NCBI GenBank assembly: GCA_910578555.1
Contig: CAJTPS010000029.1
Coordinates: 1 to 47,145, forward strand
Source of the DNA: an uncultured Lachnospiraceae bacterium
GTDB lineage: Bacteria > Bacillota > Clostridia > Lachnospirales > Lachnospiraceae
Direction: 5' to 3'
Length of the DNA: 47,145 bases
This document shows positions 32,845-41,058 of this stretch, in pieces. A model generated the notes under the pieces. It was not told the origin of the DNA. It saw only the letters and a program-made list of their open reading frames with translations, and did no database searches. A program made the translations under genes and the position numbers. Every line of letters begins with the position of its first letter. Positions within the stretch are counted from its first letter, which is position 1.

Positions 32845-35800
32845 ATGATGAACGCCGTATTTCGGGATATTTTCCGCGCGGTCCATGAAGGGAAATGGAT
32901 CAGCATTGAGTACCGCAACAGAGAAGGGAAGAACACAAAATACTGGATCGGCATCCGCAGCATGGATGTGCAGGGGCGTACCCTGTCGGTGGAAGGACTG
33001 CACCTTAAGCGGCATACGGTGGAGGCTTTCGACAGAATCAGGATCGATTCCATCCTGTCCTCCAGAATCATAGAGGGGTCTTTTTATCCTGTCAATGAGT
33101 CGCTGGTCAAAGATATCTATCTGAATCCCCATAAGTATAATACGATTTTTGACAATACTGCGAATCTGAAGATTCTCGGTTATCTTGAAATGTGCAACCG
33201 TCTGGATTCGGTGCCGTACAAATCAGATTTCAGTCTCGTGCGTTATCTTGACCATGACCACATCCGGGGGGATTTGTACCAGTTGAGTGCGGAACAGTTT
33301 CGGGAGATCGTAAAAAATTTTCAATATCAGACGGAGCAGAAGGATCATGCAGACGGCAGGCTGCAGATCAGGCAGCTGGCGATGAACGTTCTTAGTATTC
33401 ACATGGCACAGGGGCTGTACGTGTTGGCGTACCGTAAGCTGAATCTGGATGTGAAGCAGCGTGCACTGAAGCCTGACGAAGAGATTACAATCTGTACGGA
33501 ATTTACGATAGACGGGACGAAACAGAGTATTCGCAGGTTTCTGGACGGGGATGAATATGAATTGCTCTCTGACTTTGAAGCGAATCAGGAGAAAATCAAA
33601 GACTGCATTACGAGGCGTATGCAGCAGGGTGGCAGCAACGTGGATGACATGCCGTATATTATCGGTCTGGAAGCGGATATTGCGCTGGATCTGCATAAAG
33701 AGTATCAGGCGATTATGAAAATGTACCGGAACGGGGAAGTGCCGGTGCCGATCAGAGCGTTTTTCGGTGATCTGCTGGAGCGCCCGCGCAGGACGGCTGC
33801 CTACCCGATCACTTTAATCAATCAGAGAATCAACATGGATCAATTACTGGCTATTCATAACGCCATGAAATATCCGGTGGCGTATATTCAAGGGCCGCCA
33901 GGAACGGGTAAGACCAATACGATCATCAATACGATCGTGACGGCGTTTTTCAACGACCGGACGGTTTTATTCGCGTCCTATAATAATCACCCGATCAACG
34001 GCGTATATGAAAAATTGTCTACGATCAGGTTTCAGGGGAAGACTATTCCGTTTCCCATATTGCGCCTGGGAAATAATGAGAAAGTCAGGGAAGCGCTGGT
34101 TACGATGAAGCGGCTCTATGAGAGTGTGCAGAACGTAAAAGTGTTTGAAGGGACACTGGACCGCAATAAAGACGACCGCAAAAATCGTGCAAAGCGCCTG
34201 TCGGAGATGTTAAAACGATACGAGGATTTACTTGATTTGAAGGAACGCAGAGAAACGATCGACAGAGTGCTTGATTTTGAGGCTAAAAAGGGAATATCTT
34301 TTCAGATGATGTCCTTTGAAGAAGATTTGAGGATCAGGCAGCGGGAGCAGATCGACAGGAAGATCGAAGCTGTGGGAGATGTGTCGGAGGAAGCGGCAAT
34401 TTCGCTTTTGGATAAAGATATTGAGACGTTAAAGGAGTATCTCTATTATACTTCGGCTGGATATATCAAGAAGATCGGCGCGCCCAGAAATGCAGAACTG
34501 AAAGAGATACTGGAGATGGAAGAGGAAGGGAAACAGCTGGAGGCTTTCATAAAATATCTGGGACAAAAAGATAACATTATCAAGCTGCAGAAAATATTCC
34601 CGATTATTGTCACAACCTGTATTTCCGCACACCGTCTCGGGGAGCCTGAGCCGATGTTTGACATGGTGATCATGGATGAGGCCAGCCAGTGTAATATCGC
34701 GGTGTCCCTGGTGCCGGTCGTGCGCGGGGAGAGTCTCATGCTGGTGGGCGATCCACAGCAGCTTAACCCGGTTATTTTATTAGACGAGATCACGAATGAG
34801 AAATTAAAGAAACGCTATGCCATATCGGAAGAGTATGATTACCGCAAGAACTCTATCTATAAGACGTATCTTGCGTGCGATGCGGTCAGCGACGAGACGC
34901 TTCTGCACAATCATTACCGCTGCCATAAGAGCATTATAGAGTTTAACAATTGCAAATACTATAATTCCCGCCTGAACATTCTGTCGGAGAGTAAGGAGCC
35001 GCAGCCGCTTCTCTATATGGATATGCAGGAGGCGTTTTCAGACTATAAAAACACGGCGCCCGCGGAGGCGTATGAGATCGCAAAGTATGCCTTATCAAAC
35101 CGCGGTAAGAACATCGGCGTCATCACACCTTTTGTCAATCAGAAGAAGATGATTGAAGAGGAACTGGAACGCGCTAAAGTAACAAATGTGACATGTGGAA
35201 CAGTCCATGCTTTTCAGGGGGACGAGAAAGATGTGATTCTGTTTTCCACGGCAATCACAGACCAGACACAGGCGGGCACTTACGAGTGGCTTAAGAACAA
35301 TAAAGAATTGATCAACGTGGCAACTTCCAGGGCGAAGGACAAACTGATTGTATTGTCCAGTAGAAGGAATCTAGAACGCCTCCACCAGAAGGAGGGAGCC
35401 GACGACTTATATGAACTCGCGCAGTATGTGTGGTCGAATGGAGCGTCCAGGGTAACGCCGAAGCAGGCTGCGTCCAGAGCTTTAGGTGTAAAACCGTTCA
35501 GCAGTGTTACGGAGGAAGCTTTCTTGCAGAATCTGACCCATGCGCTGGAAAACATATGGCTGACACAGAGCCGGTATACGATCCATAAAGAGGTGGCAAT
35601 TGCGCATGTCTTTCAGGATAACAGGAACTATAACGATTTATTTTATAACGGAAGATTTGATTTTGTGGTATACGAAAAACAAGGCAGGCAGGAACTGCCG
35701 ATTCTGGCGATCGAGCTCGACGGCAAGGAGCATTTTGAAAGTGAAGTGGTGATGAATCGGGATAAGAAGAAAAATGCGATCTGTGAAGAACATAACCTGC

Positions 35801-35886
35801 AGTTGATTCGTGTTGAAAACTCATATGCCAGAAGGTATAATCATATCAAGGATATTTTGATCAATTATTTCTCGGTTATGCATTGA
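32845..35886 (+). CDS. WYL / SF1 (UPF1-like) helicase / nuclease fusion protein
   Basis: A 1013-residue protein. Residues about 5-80 look like a WYL-type domain ('ISIEYRNREGKNTKYWIGI', 'VEGLHLKRHTVEAFDRIRIDSI'). The helicase core has Walker A GPPGTGKT (350-357), a helical insertion (about 430-580), Walker B 'MVIMDEASQC' (DEAS 611-614), 'LMLVGDPQQLNPV', 'GTVHAFQGDEKDVILFSTAI' and 'INVATSRAKDKLIVLSS', the motifs of DNA2/NAM7-UPF1-like SF1 helicases. The C-terminus (about 905-1013) has 'FDFVVYEKQGRQELPILAIELDGKEHFE' and 'RDKKKNAICEEHNLQLIRVE', a restriction-endonuclease-like (DUF2726/Vsr-like) fold with an E-x-D-G-K centre. Ribosome site GGGG is present. Likely nucleic-acid processing in defence or stress; no partner gene is evident. 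Confidence 0.85.
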   Translation: MMNAVFRDIFRAVHEGKWISIEYRNREGKNTKYWIGIRSMDVQGRTLSVEGLHLKRHTVEAFDRIRIDSILSSRIIEGSFYPVNESLVKDIYLNPHKYNTIFDNTANLKILGYLEMCNRLDSVPYKSDFSLVRYLDHDHIRGDLYQLSAEQFREIVKNFQYQTEQKDHADGRLQIRQLAMNVLSIHMAQGLYVLAYRKLNLDVKQRALKPDEEITICTEFTIDGTKQSIRRFLDGDEYELLSDFEANQEKIKDCITRRMQQGGSNVDDMPYIIGLEADIALDLHKEYQAIMKMYRNGEVPVPIRAFFGDLLERPRRTAAYPITLINQRINMDQLLAIHNAMKYPVAYIQGPPGTGKTNTIINTIVTAFFNDRTVLFASYNNHPINGVYEKLSTIRFQGKTIPFPILRLGNNEKVREALVTMKRLYESVQNVKVFEGTLDRNKDDRKNRAKRLSEMLKRYEDLLDLKERRETIDRVLDFEAKKGISFQMMSFEEDLRIRQREQIDRKIEAVGDVSEEAAISLLDKDIETLKEYLYYTSAGYIKKIGAPRNAELKEILEMEEEGKQLEAFIKYLGQKDNIIKLQKIFPIIVTTCISAHRLGEPEPMFDMVIMDEASQCNIAVSLVPVVRGESLMLVGDPQQLNPVILLDEITNEKLKKRYAISEEYDYRKNSIYKTYLACDAVSDETLLHNHYRCHKSIIEFNNCKYYNSRLNILSESKEPQPLLYMDMQEAFSDYKNTAPAEAYEIAKYALSNRGKNIGVITPFVNQKKMIEEELERAKVTNVTCGTVHAFQGDEKDVILFSTAITDQTQAGTYEWLKNNKELINVATSRAKDKLIVLSSRRNLERLHQKEGADDLYELAQYVWSNGASRVTPKQAASRALGVKPFSSVTEEAFLQNLTHALENIWLTQSRYTIHKEVAIAHVFQDNRNYNDLFYNGRFDFVVYEKQGRQELPILAIELDGKEHFESEVVMNRDKKKNAICEEHNLQLIRVENSYARRYNHIKDILINYFSVMH

Positions 35887-35995
35887 TGTGGATTGTGTAT
35901 TTCATACACATGCAATATATTTGAAGTCAGGAACAATGACAGAAATATTGGCGGAAGATGAGGCAGAAAAATAGTGATACAGGAGGGACGCAACA

Positions 35996-36508
35996 ATGCT
36001 ATGCGATGACATCAGATATTTGACAGACAGAGCCTTATGGGAGACGGAGAATCTTATGAAATGTATTCCTGACGAGCTCTGGGCGAAACGCTACGACGGG
36101 ATTCCCATGTGGAAATTCCTGTACCATACGTTATATTCCATGGACCGATGGTATATCAATCCTTGCGACGGTTCCTATCAGGATCCGCCGTTTCACACGG
36201 ATACGATGGCAGACCTGAACGTCATACCGGAGGAAGAATATTTGAGCCGGGAACAGCAGGAAGGATATTTTGATCAGATTCGGGATAAGATACATGGCTA
36301 CATTACCGGACTGTCGGACAGAGAGCTTTCTGAGAATCCGGAGAACTGTGATATGAGCAGATTCCGTCTGATTCTGGGACAGTTCAGGCACTGGCACCGC
36401 CACATGGGCGTGATCTATGGGTTTATCATAGAGGGTGCTGGCAAATGGCCGTATGTGCTGAATATGCTTGGAGACTATCCGGAAGAGCCGATGCCGAATT
36501 ATTATTAG
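35996..36508 (+). CDS. DinB-family protein
   Basis: A 170-residue four-helix protein. 'MWKFLYHTLYSMDRWY' gives the first metal-binding His region and 'LILGQFRHWHRHMGVIYGFI' the later His-x3-His pair, the arrangement of DinB-like metal-dependent enzymes. Preceded by AGGAGGG. Members include thiol transferases, but the substrate here is unknown. It ends with a clear terminator. Confidence 0.8.
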   Translation: MLCDDIRYLTDRALWETENLMKCIPDELWAKRYDGIPMWKFLYHTLYSMDRWYINPCDGSYQDPPFHTDTMADLNVIPEEEYLSREQQEGYFDQIRDKIHGYITGLSDRELSENPENCDMSRFRLILGQFRHWHRHMGVIYGFIIEGAGKWPYVLNMLGDYPEEPMPNYY

Positions 36509-36556
36509 CAGGATAATAGAACTTTGTGATTTTGGTGGATTATATTGATACATCCG

Positions 36557-36580
36557 GCGGGGAATTTCCCCGCTATTTTT
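36557..36580 (+). terminator. intrinsic terminator after the DinB-like gene
   Basis: GCGGGGAA (36557-36564) pairs with TTCCCCGC (36566-36573) around one T, followed by TATTTTT. Confidence 0.85.
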
Positions 36581-36690
36581 GTTTGCCGGCCATGGCGGAT
36601 GAAGCAAAATTTAATGGAATTGTGTATGTCTTTGTGGTAAGATAATAACATTGAACATGTGACAGATTGATATTTCATGAGGTGAAGATA

Positions 36691-37362
36691 ATGGAGAGAG
36701 ATATAAAATGGACAAACTATTTATGGCTGAGCTTGCTTTCATTCGGGGCATTTATGCTTGAATTTTTTGCAATATTTGTAATCGAATCGGCGTTTCTAAA
36801 TGTAGATATCTGGAATTATACAACAAACCAAAGAAGCATTCACCATATCATAATGGCTTTTATGTGGGCAGTTGTTATTGTAATGCTACTATTTTTTTCT
36901 CGGAAATACTTTAATTTTCCATCTGGCAGAAATAAAGAGGAAAAAATCTCTTTGAAAAATTGGCTAATAACATTTGCTTGCTTAATTGGTTGTAAAATTA
37001 TGACTTTTATTGATTGGCATACTCTAAAAATAATTGGTGAAGCTCATAATAAAAATACATATCAATTCATCACACAATATTTATACTATATATTTGAAGT
37101 AATGCTTGTTATTCTAATCATAATATATGGGCAAAAAGCGATTGAAACCTTGTTGAAAAAAGAAAGTCCAATACCTTTTGGCGGTATTATATTGGCTATG
37201 ACATGGGGAGCGTTTCATTTCGTATCAAGAGGAGTAGGACTTGAAATATGGAACGGAATTTCTACTATGATATTTTCTGTTCTTAGCGGTGTAATGTATT
37301 TAAGATTAAACAGGAAATGCTTGTATAGCTATCTTTTCATCGCTATAGGTTATTTGCTATAA
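36691..37362 (+). CDS. AT-rich integral membrane protein (possibly CPBP-like)
   Basis: A 223-residue membrane protein with six or seven predicted spans. The C-terminal part 'GGIILAMTWGAFHFVSRGVGLEIWNGISTMIFSVLSGVMYL' resembles the second half of CPBP-type intramembrane proteases (a His in the WGAFHF segment), but the EExxxR motif expected earlier is not clear, so the family call is weak and activity unlikely. GAGGTGAAG precedes the ATG at 36691. Low G+C compared with the neighbours suggests transfer; it is the first gene of an accessory patch. A terminator follows. Confidence 0.65.
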   Translation: MERDIKWTNYLWLSLLSFGAFMLEFFAIFVIESAFLNVDIWNYTTNQRSIHHIIMAFMWAVVIVMLLFFSRKYFNFPSGRNKEEKISLKNWLITFACLIGCKIMTFIDWHTLKIIGEAHNKNTYQFITQYLYYIFEVMLVILIIIYGQKAIETLLKKESPIPFGGIILAMTWGAFHFVSRGVGLEIWNGISTMIFSVLSGVMYLRLNRKCLYSYLFIAIGYLL

Positions 37363-37427
37363 CTTCCTGTTTGCCAGAAAAAATCAAGACGGAAAAATGA
37401 TATGAAAACTGAATATTGATTACCTTT

Positions 37428-37468
37428 AGGCAGCGGTTATCTTAACAGACAATCAGCTGCCTTTTTTT
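37428..37468 (+). terminator. intrinsic terminator after the membrane protein gene
   Basis: GGCAGC (37429-37434) pairs with GCTGCC (37456-37461) over a long loop, followed by seven T residues (37462-37468). Confidence 0.7.
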
Positions 37469-37598
37469 ATTTTCAGAACGAGAAGAAACGCAAAGCCGAG
37501 AAACCACTTCCCCACAGTCCACTCTCCCCAATGCCGAAAACGAAAGCGAGGGGCAAGTTTCACTTGCAATGGACAATACCAGCAAGCTGTAGAAAGCA
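37469..37598 (+). other. intergenic remnant of mobile-element sequence
   Basis: No gene is seen. The stretch has dense AAACG/GAAACC-like runs and looks like the non-coding tail of a decayed conjugative-element gene, though no frame can be followed. A promoter-like pair follows at 37599. Confidence 0.35.
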
Positions 37599-37627
37599 TT
37601 GTCCTTTCGGGGGAAATACGCTATAAT
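37599..37627 (+). promoter_or_regulatory. promoter of the DUF4317-like gene
   Basis: TTGTCC (37599-37604) and TATAAT (37622-37627) are 17 bases apart, about 80 bases before the ATG at 37706. A GGTGCGGCAG stretch and an AGAGGGA ribosome-site candidate follow. Confidence 0.65.
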
Positions 37628-37705
37628 TTTCCATAGCAGAAAGTAAGGAAGAATTGCTGCACGCCCTTCCGGGGTGCGGCAGTATATAACAGAGGGATAG
37701 CGGAT

Positions 37706-38353
37706 ATGGGAAAAATCAACCGTGAGGATATGCTGGAACTGACCAGACGCATGACTTTGAAAAGGAACTGTTTTGACAGGATCGCCGGAGCATATCTGGA
37801 CGAAGAGGGGTTTGTGGAGGGAACCTTCAACAAGCATTTTCAGAAACTGTCACAAAAAGACCAGCAGGCAAACCTTGACATTGCAAAGGCCATTCCTTTT
37901 TCCGATACAAATGAGCAGCTTAGGGAGTATGTTTTCGGTGAGGCGGACCGGAGACCGGGAGGAATCTGGCAGATGCTTATGGCACTGAATGAGTGCGGGC
38001 TGAAGAATGACGCAATGCTGGATACTTTTTATGAGGAATTTGGGCAGAGGTACCGGGCGGATCAAAGCTATGCCATTTACTTTTTCCATGGCAGTTATGA
38101 CGTCCCGCTGAAAGCCAGCGACAAGGAAAGCCTGTGGGAATCGGAAGAGGTCTACCGGTTTCTGGTCTGTGCGGTCTGCCCGGTAAGCGGCGATTACGAG
38201 CCGGGGAAGCCGGAATGCGGTTTTTTGTTCCCGGCGTTTAAGGACAGGAGCAGCGACATACACGGGATTGATGTTTTTGCGGCAGACGGACAGTCAAATC
38301 AGGCAGAGGATTTGAGGAAAATCCTGTTTCCACAGCATAAAACAAACAGGTGA
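37706..38353 (+). CDS. DUF4317-like protein, shorter than the usual family member
   Basis: A 215-residue protein matching the N-terminal half of DUF4317: 'LTRRMTLKRNCFDRIAGAYLDEEGF', 'PGGIWQMLMALNECGLKNDAMLDTFYEEFG', 'YAIYFFHGSYDVPLKASDKESLWESEEVYRFLVCAVCPV' and 'CGFLFPAFKDRSSDIHGI'. Family members I know are longer (nearly 400 residues), so this copy may be truncated after the 'FPAF.DR' segment, ending 'LFPQHKTNR'. An upstream promoter supports expression. Function is unknown. A small broken gene follows with no clear relation. Confidence 0.7.
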   Translation: MGKINREDMLELTRRMTLKRNCFDRIAGAYLDEEGFVEGTFNKHFQKLSQKDQQANLDIAKAIPFSDTNEQLREYVFGEADRRPGGIWQMLMALNECGLKNDAMLDTFYEEFGQRYRADQSYAIYFFHGSYDVPLKASDKESLWESEEVYRFLVCAVCPVSGDYEPGKPECGFLFPAFKDRSSDIHGIDVFAADGQSNQAEDLRKILFPQHKTNR

Positions 38354-38412
38354 TTTTGGGAATTTGTGCCTGTATTACAGTAGGAAAAACCGGATTTCAT
38401 AGGGAGGTCCAT

Positions 38413-38622
38413 ATGTTTGACGAATTAAAAACCTGCAGGCCGGAGGAACTTCAAGAACATGCTGAAAGAATTGCAAGGACGTTGCATGCGGATAATGCAG
38501 AAGCTTTTATCCGTATCCTTTGACAGCGTGTTCCGGAATTAACGGATGAACAGGAAAGAAGACCCCATCAGTTAGGCAGAAAGGTCCGAAAACAGTTTCA
38601 TATGAAACCAATTCGGGAGTAA
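38413..38622 (+). pseudogene. small gene interrupted by an in-frame TGA
   Basis: The ATG at 38413 (after AGGGAGG) reads 36 codons, 'FDELKTCRPEELQEHAERI' then 'ARTLHADNAEAFIRIL', to a TGA at 38521-38523; the same frame continues without interruption to TAA at 38620-38622 ('QRVPELTDEQERRPHQLGRK' and on). A helical, charged protein of about 69 residues results if the TGA is read through, for example as Trp in an ancestor. No family is recognised. The short 36-residue form could also be the real product. Confidence 0.5.
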
Positions 38623-38695
38623 TGGGTGAAAATGACAGCGCCCCATTTGCCGGGAGGCTGAATACGGCGTAAAATCGGAAGTAATAGGGAGAATC

Positions 38696-39445
38696 ATGCA
38701 CATGGATACAGAAATTACGGCTTCAAAGCCGCTTAAAATTGATACAACTTTTAATACGAGAGATTTGGGCGGATACAAAACGAAAGATGGTAGAACAACA
38801 AAAACGCATGCTTTCCTTCGTTCTGATTTACCGGCGCAAATAACGGATTACAGCAAAAAGGCCTTATTGGAGTATGGGGTTCGATGTGTTGTTGATTTAA
38901 GAAGTCTGGCAGAAGTAAATTCCATGCCAAATGCCCTAAGGTACATACCGGAAATTGACTATTATTCACTTCCGATGCTGGACCAGACAACATCACAGGG
39001 GTTTCACGGTAAAATGCCGGATAATATGGGAACGGTTTATATTGATTTATTAAACCATTGCCAAAAAGATTTTGGCAAAATGTTTCATATTTTTGCACAA
39101 CATAAAGACAGTACCACTCTTTTTAACTGCACTGCAGGTAAAGACAGGACTGGTGTGACTGCAATGCTGCTTCTGAATCTTGCTGGAGTTGACAGTGAAA
39201 CAATTTTAGTCGATTATGAAGTTACTGAAAGCAACATGCATACGGTTTTTAAAAAACAAAAAGTAATGTTAAAGGAAAAATATGGCATAGATGTGCCGGA
39301 TTGTGCTTTTTCTTCGGAACGTTTTCAAATGGAAATGGCGATCGGCTATTTAGAGAAAAAGTGGGGAGATGCAGAAAAGTATCTTCTTGATGCAGCGGTT
39401 TCGGAAGAAGAGATAAGAATTGTTAAGTCCATGCTTGTCGGTTAA
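38696..39445 (+). CDS. tyrosine-protein phosphatase (Y_phosphatase3 family)
   Basis: A 249-residue protein with 'TTFNTRDLGGYKTKDGRTTKTHAFLRSD' at the start and the CX5R loop 'FNCTAGKDRTG' with Cys145 and Arg151, the signature of Y_phosphatase3 / LipA-like dual-specificity phosphatases. GGGAG precedes the ATG; an in-frame ATG two codons on is possible. AT-rich. It should remove phosphate from Tyr or lipids. It stands alone amid mobile-element remains. Confidence 0.88.
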   Translation: MHMDTEITASKPLKIDTTFNTRDLGGYKTKDGRTTKTHAFLRSDLPAQITDYSKKALLEYGVRCVVDLRSLAEVNSMPNALRYIPEIDYYSLPMLDQTTSQGFHGKMPDNMGTVYIDLLNHCQKDFGKMFHIFAQHKDSTTLFNCTAGKDRTGVTAMLLLNLAGVDSETILVDYEVTESNMHTVFKKQKVMLKEKYGIDVPDCAFSSERFQMEMAIGYLEKKWGDAEKYLLDAAVSEEEIRIVKSMLVG

Positions 39446-39995
39446 ATTAACAAGCCAGCTTGCGGATATCACACCCAAACAACTGATTCAAATGGCAGAA
39501 CGGTGGCGCAGTGATATGGATATGGCATGGAGTATAGATTGGCGGAAGGTAAACATAGGCAGAAAACTTCGTGAGAGAGCGTTTATGCTGGTACAAAAAA
39601 GCTGGAGTCATGTGGAATATGTGAATTATTTGAAGCGTTACCCATGTTTGCAAAGGTAAAAGATTCAAGAAGACGAAGTGATGATCATATGCTGCAGATA
39701 GAGAAAAAGGTTCAGGCAATACTATCTGCCCAAATATCTGTTACGCCAATTGATGAGATACATACCTATGATGTAAATATAAAGAATGCTATTTATCGTA
39801 TTGTTAGTAAAAACAGAATATTGGATGCGCATGGCATGAGGCATTTGCTTGTGTAGGAAAAGACAGATACCATACCGGAAGACGTAAGAAAAGAAATTAA
39901 ATTTGATATAAAGCATGGTATTGTATAACTCTTTAGCAGGTCTGCGTATTTATTGTGTGGATCGTAAGTAAATTAGAATTTTTAGGGAGAATTAG
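39446..39995 (+). other. degenerate region with fragmentary frames
   Basis: Two short frames are visible. One ends at 39659 and reads 'ADITPKQLIQMAERWRSDMD' and on, with no start of its own (it enters from inside the phosphatase gene). The other is 39644-39856, 70 codons (MFAKVKDSRRRSDDHMLQIE and on). Neither matches a family I know and neither has a ribosome site; their sequence has protein-like character, so they may be relics of disrupted genes. The last 139 bases hold nothing I can name. Confidence 0.35.
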
Positions 39996-40445
39996 ATGTT
40001 AAAAAAATACAAGTTGAGTTTTGAGATTTGTGGAGTACTGCTATTTTTGATTGTTATGATACCGAATTTTATTTGGTTTGCTATTCCTGCACCAAACGAT
40101 ATACTCAGGGCAAAATCAATTACAGAAGCGGTTGATACAGCAGCTTCTGTATGTCAAATATTGATGATTGCTGCTATATGTATTTTTAGAAACAAAGAGA
40201 GCAAAAAATTGTGTATAGCCCCTCTTATTATTATGGCAGCGGTTTGCTATTTATTATATGTGTCAAGTTGGATAGCTTATTATAATGGAATAGTAAATGT
40301 GATTGTAATATTAGGATTGACAATTCCACCTTGTTTAACATTTTTGTTTTTTGCGATTGATCGAAAAAACGGAATAGCTTTAATTCCTATTTCAATTTTT
40401 ACAATTTGTCATTTGGTATATGGAGTAGTAAACTTTATAATTTGA
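39996..40445 (+). CDS. small integral membrane protein of unknown function
   Basis: A 149-residue, strongly hydrophobic protein with four or five predicted spans (about 9-30, 48-66, 75-95, 100-118, 126-147). It is very AT-rich. AGGGAGAATTAG stands before the ATG at 39996. Similar short membrane proteins are found in Clostridia but I recall no named family. A terminator follows. Confidence 0.6.
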   Translation: MLKKYKLSFEICGVLLFLIVMIPNFIWFAIPAPNDILRAKSITEAVDTAASVCQILMIAAICIFRNKESKKLCIAPLIIMAAVCYLLYVSSWIAYYNGIVNVIVILGLTIPPCLTFLFFAIDRKNGIALIPISIFTICHLVYGVVNFII

Positions 40446-40506
40446 TAATTTTCAGTTTGTCTAAAAATCATTACTACAATCACAACTGAATAAGTAACAC
40501 AGCGTC

Positions 40507-40547
40507 AGAGCGTATAGAAAACAAATCTATGCGTTCTATTTTTATTG
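40507..40547 (+). terminator. intrinsic terminator
   Basis: AGAGCGTATAGA (40507-40518) pairs with TCTATGCGTTCT (40526-40537), with two G-T pairs, followed by ATTTTTATT. Confidence 0.8.
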
Positions 40548-40673
40548 TAAAGGAACAGATAACAAAAAGGTTAAGGAAATAGCGGAAAACAACGTGAATC
40601 AGCACTGAAAACGGAAAAGGAATATAGTATAATATGAGTTAAGAGGAAGTCCCTTTTCATGAAGGAGGACGAC

Positions 40674-40862
40674 ATGAAAAGGACAAAACTGAATAACGAC
40701 AAAAACGCTGCTTTATATTGCAGGCTTTCCAAAGATGATGGCACGAACAATGAGAGCATAAACTACGCCCGCCCCGCTTTCAGACAGCTTATCGAGGACA
40801 TCAAAGTCGAGCAGAAAAATCAAATAAACCTGTCACAAACCTGTAATATATTTATGATATAA
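40674..40862 (+). pseudogene. serine recombinase remnant with internal deletion
   Basis: A 62-codon frame beginning 'MKRTKLNNDKNAALYCRLSKDDGTNNES' carries the start of a large serine recombinase (TnpX-like), including the 'YCRLS' segment with the catalytic Ser. It then jumps to 'ARPAFRQLIEDIKVEQ', a segment that normally lies more than 40 residues later, so an internal part is missing and everything after 'KVEQKN' is absent. AGGAGG precedes the ATG, and TATAAT (40628-40633) with CTGAAA (40605-40610) is a promoter. The 3' end of the frame has been replaced by the control region of the next operon: it stops at TAA inside the -10 box of that promoter. Confidence 0.75.
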
Positions 40863-40863
40863 T
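40830..40863 (+). promoter_or_regulatory. response-regulator box and promoter of the second ABC module
   Basis: CTGTCA (40830-40835) and CTGTAA (40841-40846) form an 11-base-period direct repeat, followed by TATAAT (40858-40863). The layout parallels 27410-27443. No good -35 hexamer is present, as expected for an activator-dependent promoter. Confidence 0.6.
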
Positions 40864-40864
40864 G

Positions 40865-41037
40865 GCCGCAAAAGAAAAACAAGCGACGCGAAGCGACATT
40901 TGTTTTTCTTGCGGCATTAACGAGCAAATGTCCGACGTAGTCGGACAAGAAGCGTGAAGCGCGGATTTGCGAGTTGTATGATAACATCAATGCAAAAGAA
41001 AAACAAGCGACGCGAAGCGGCATTTGTTTTTCTTGCA
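40865..41037 (+). repeat. paired hairpin repeat (GCGAAGC core) before the RR gene
   Basis: Two long inverted repeats, 40865-40915 and 40991-41037, share the core AAGAAAAACAAGCGACGCGA then AGCGNCATTTGTTTTTCTT. Each has an outer stem AAGAAAAACAA/TTGTTTTTCTT around the GCGAAGC element (40888-40894 and 41012-41018). Between them is a perfect hairpin GTCCGAC-GTA-GTCGGAC (40929-40945). Together they form a dense structured leader between the promoter and the ATG at 41059. Confidence 0.8.
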
Positions 41038-41058
41038 AGTCTATAAGGCGGGAACACT

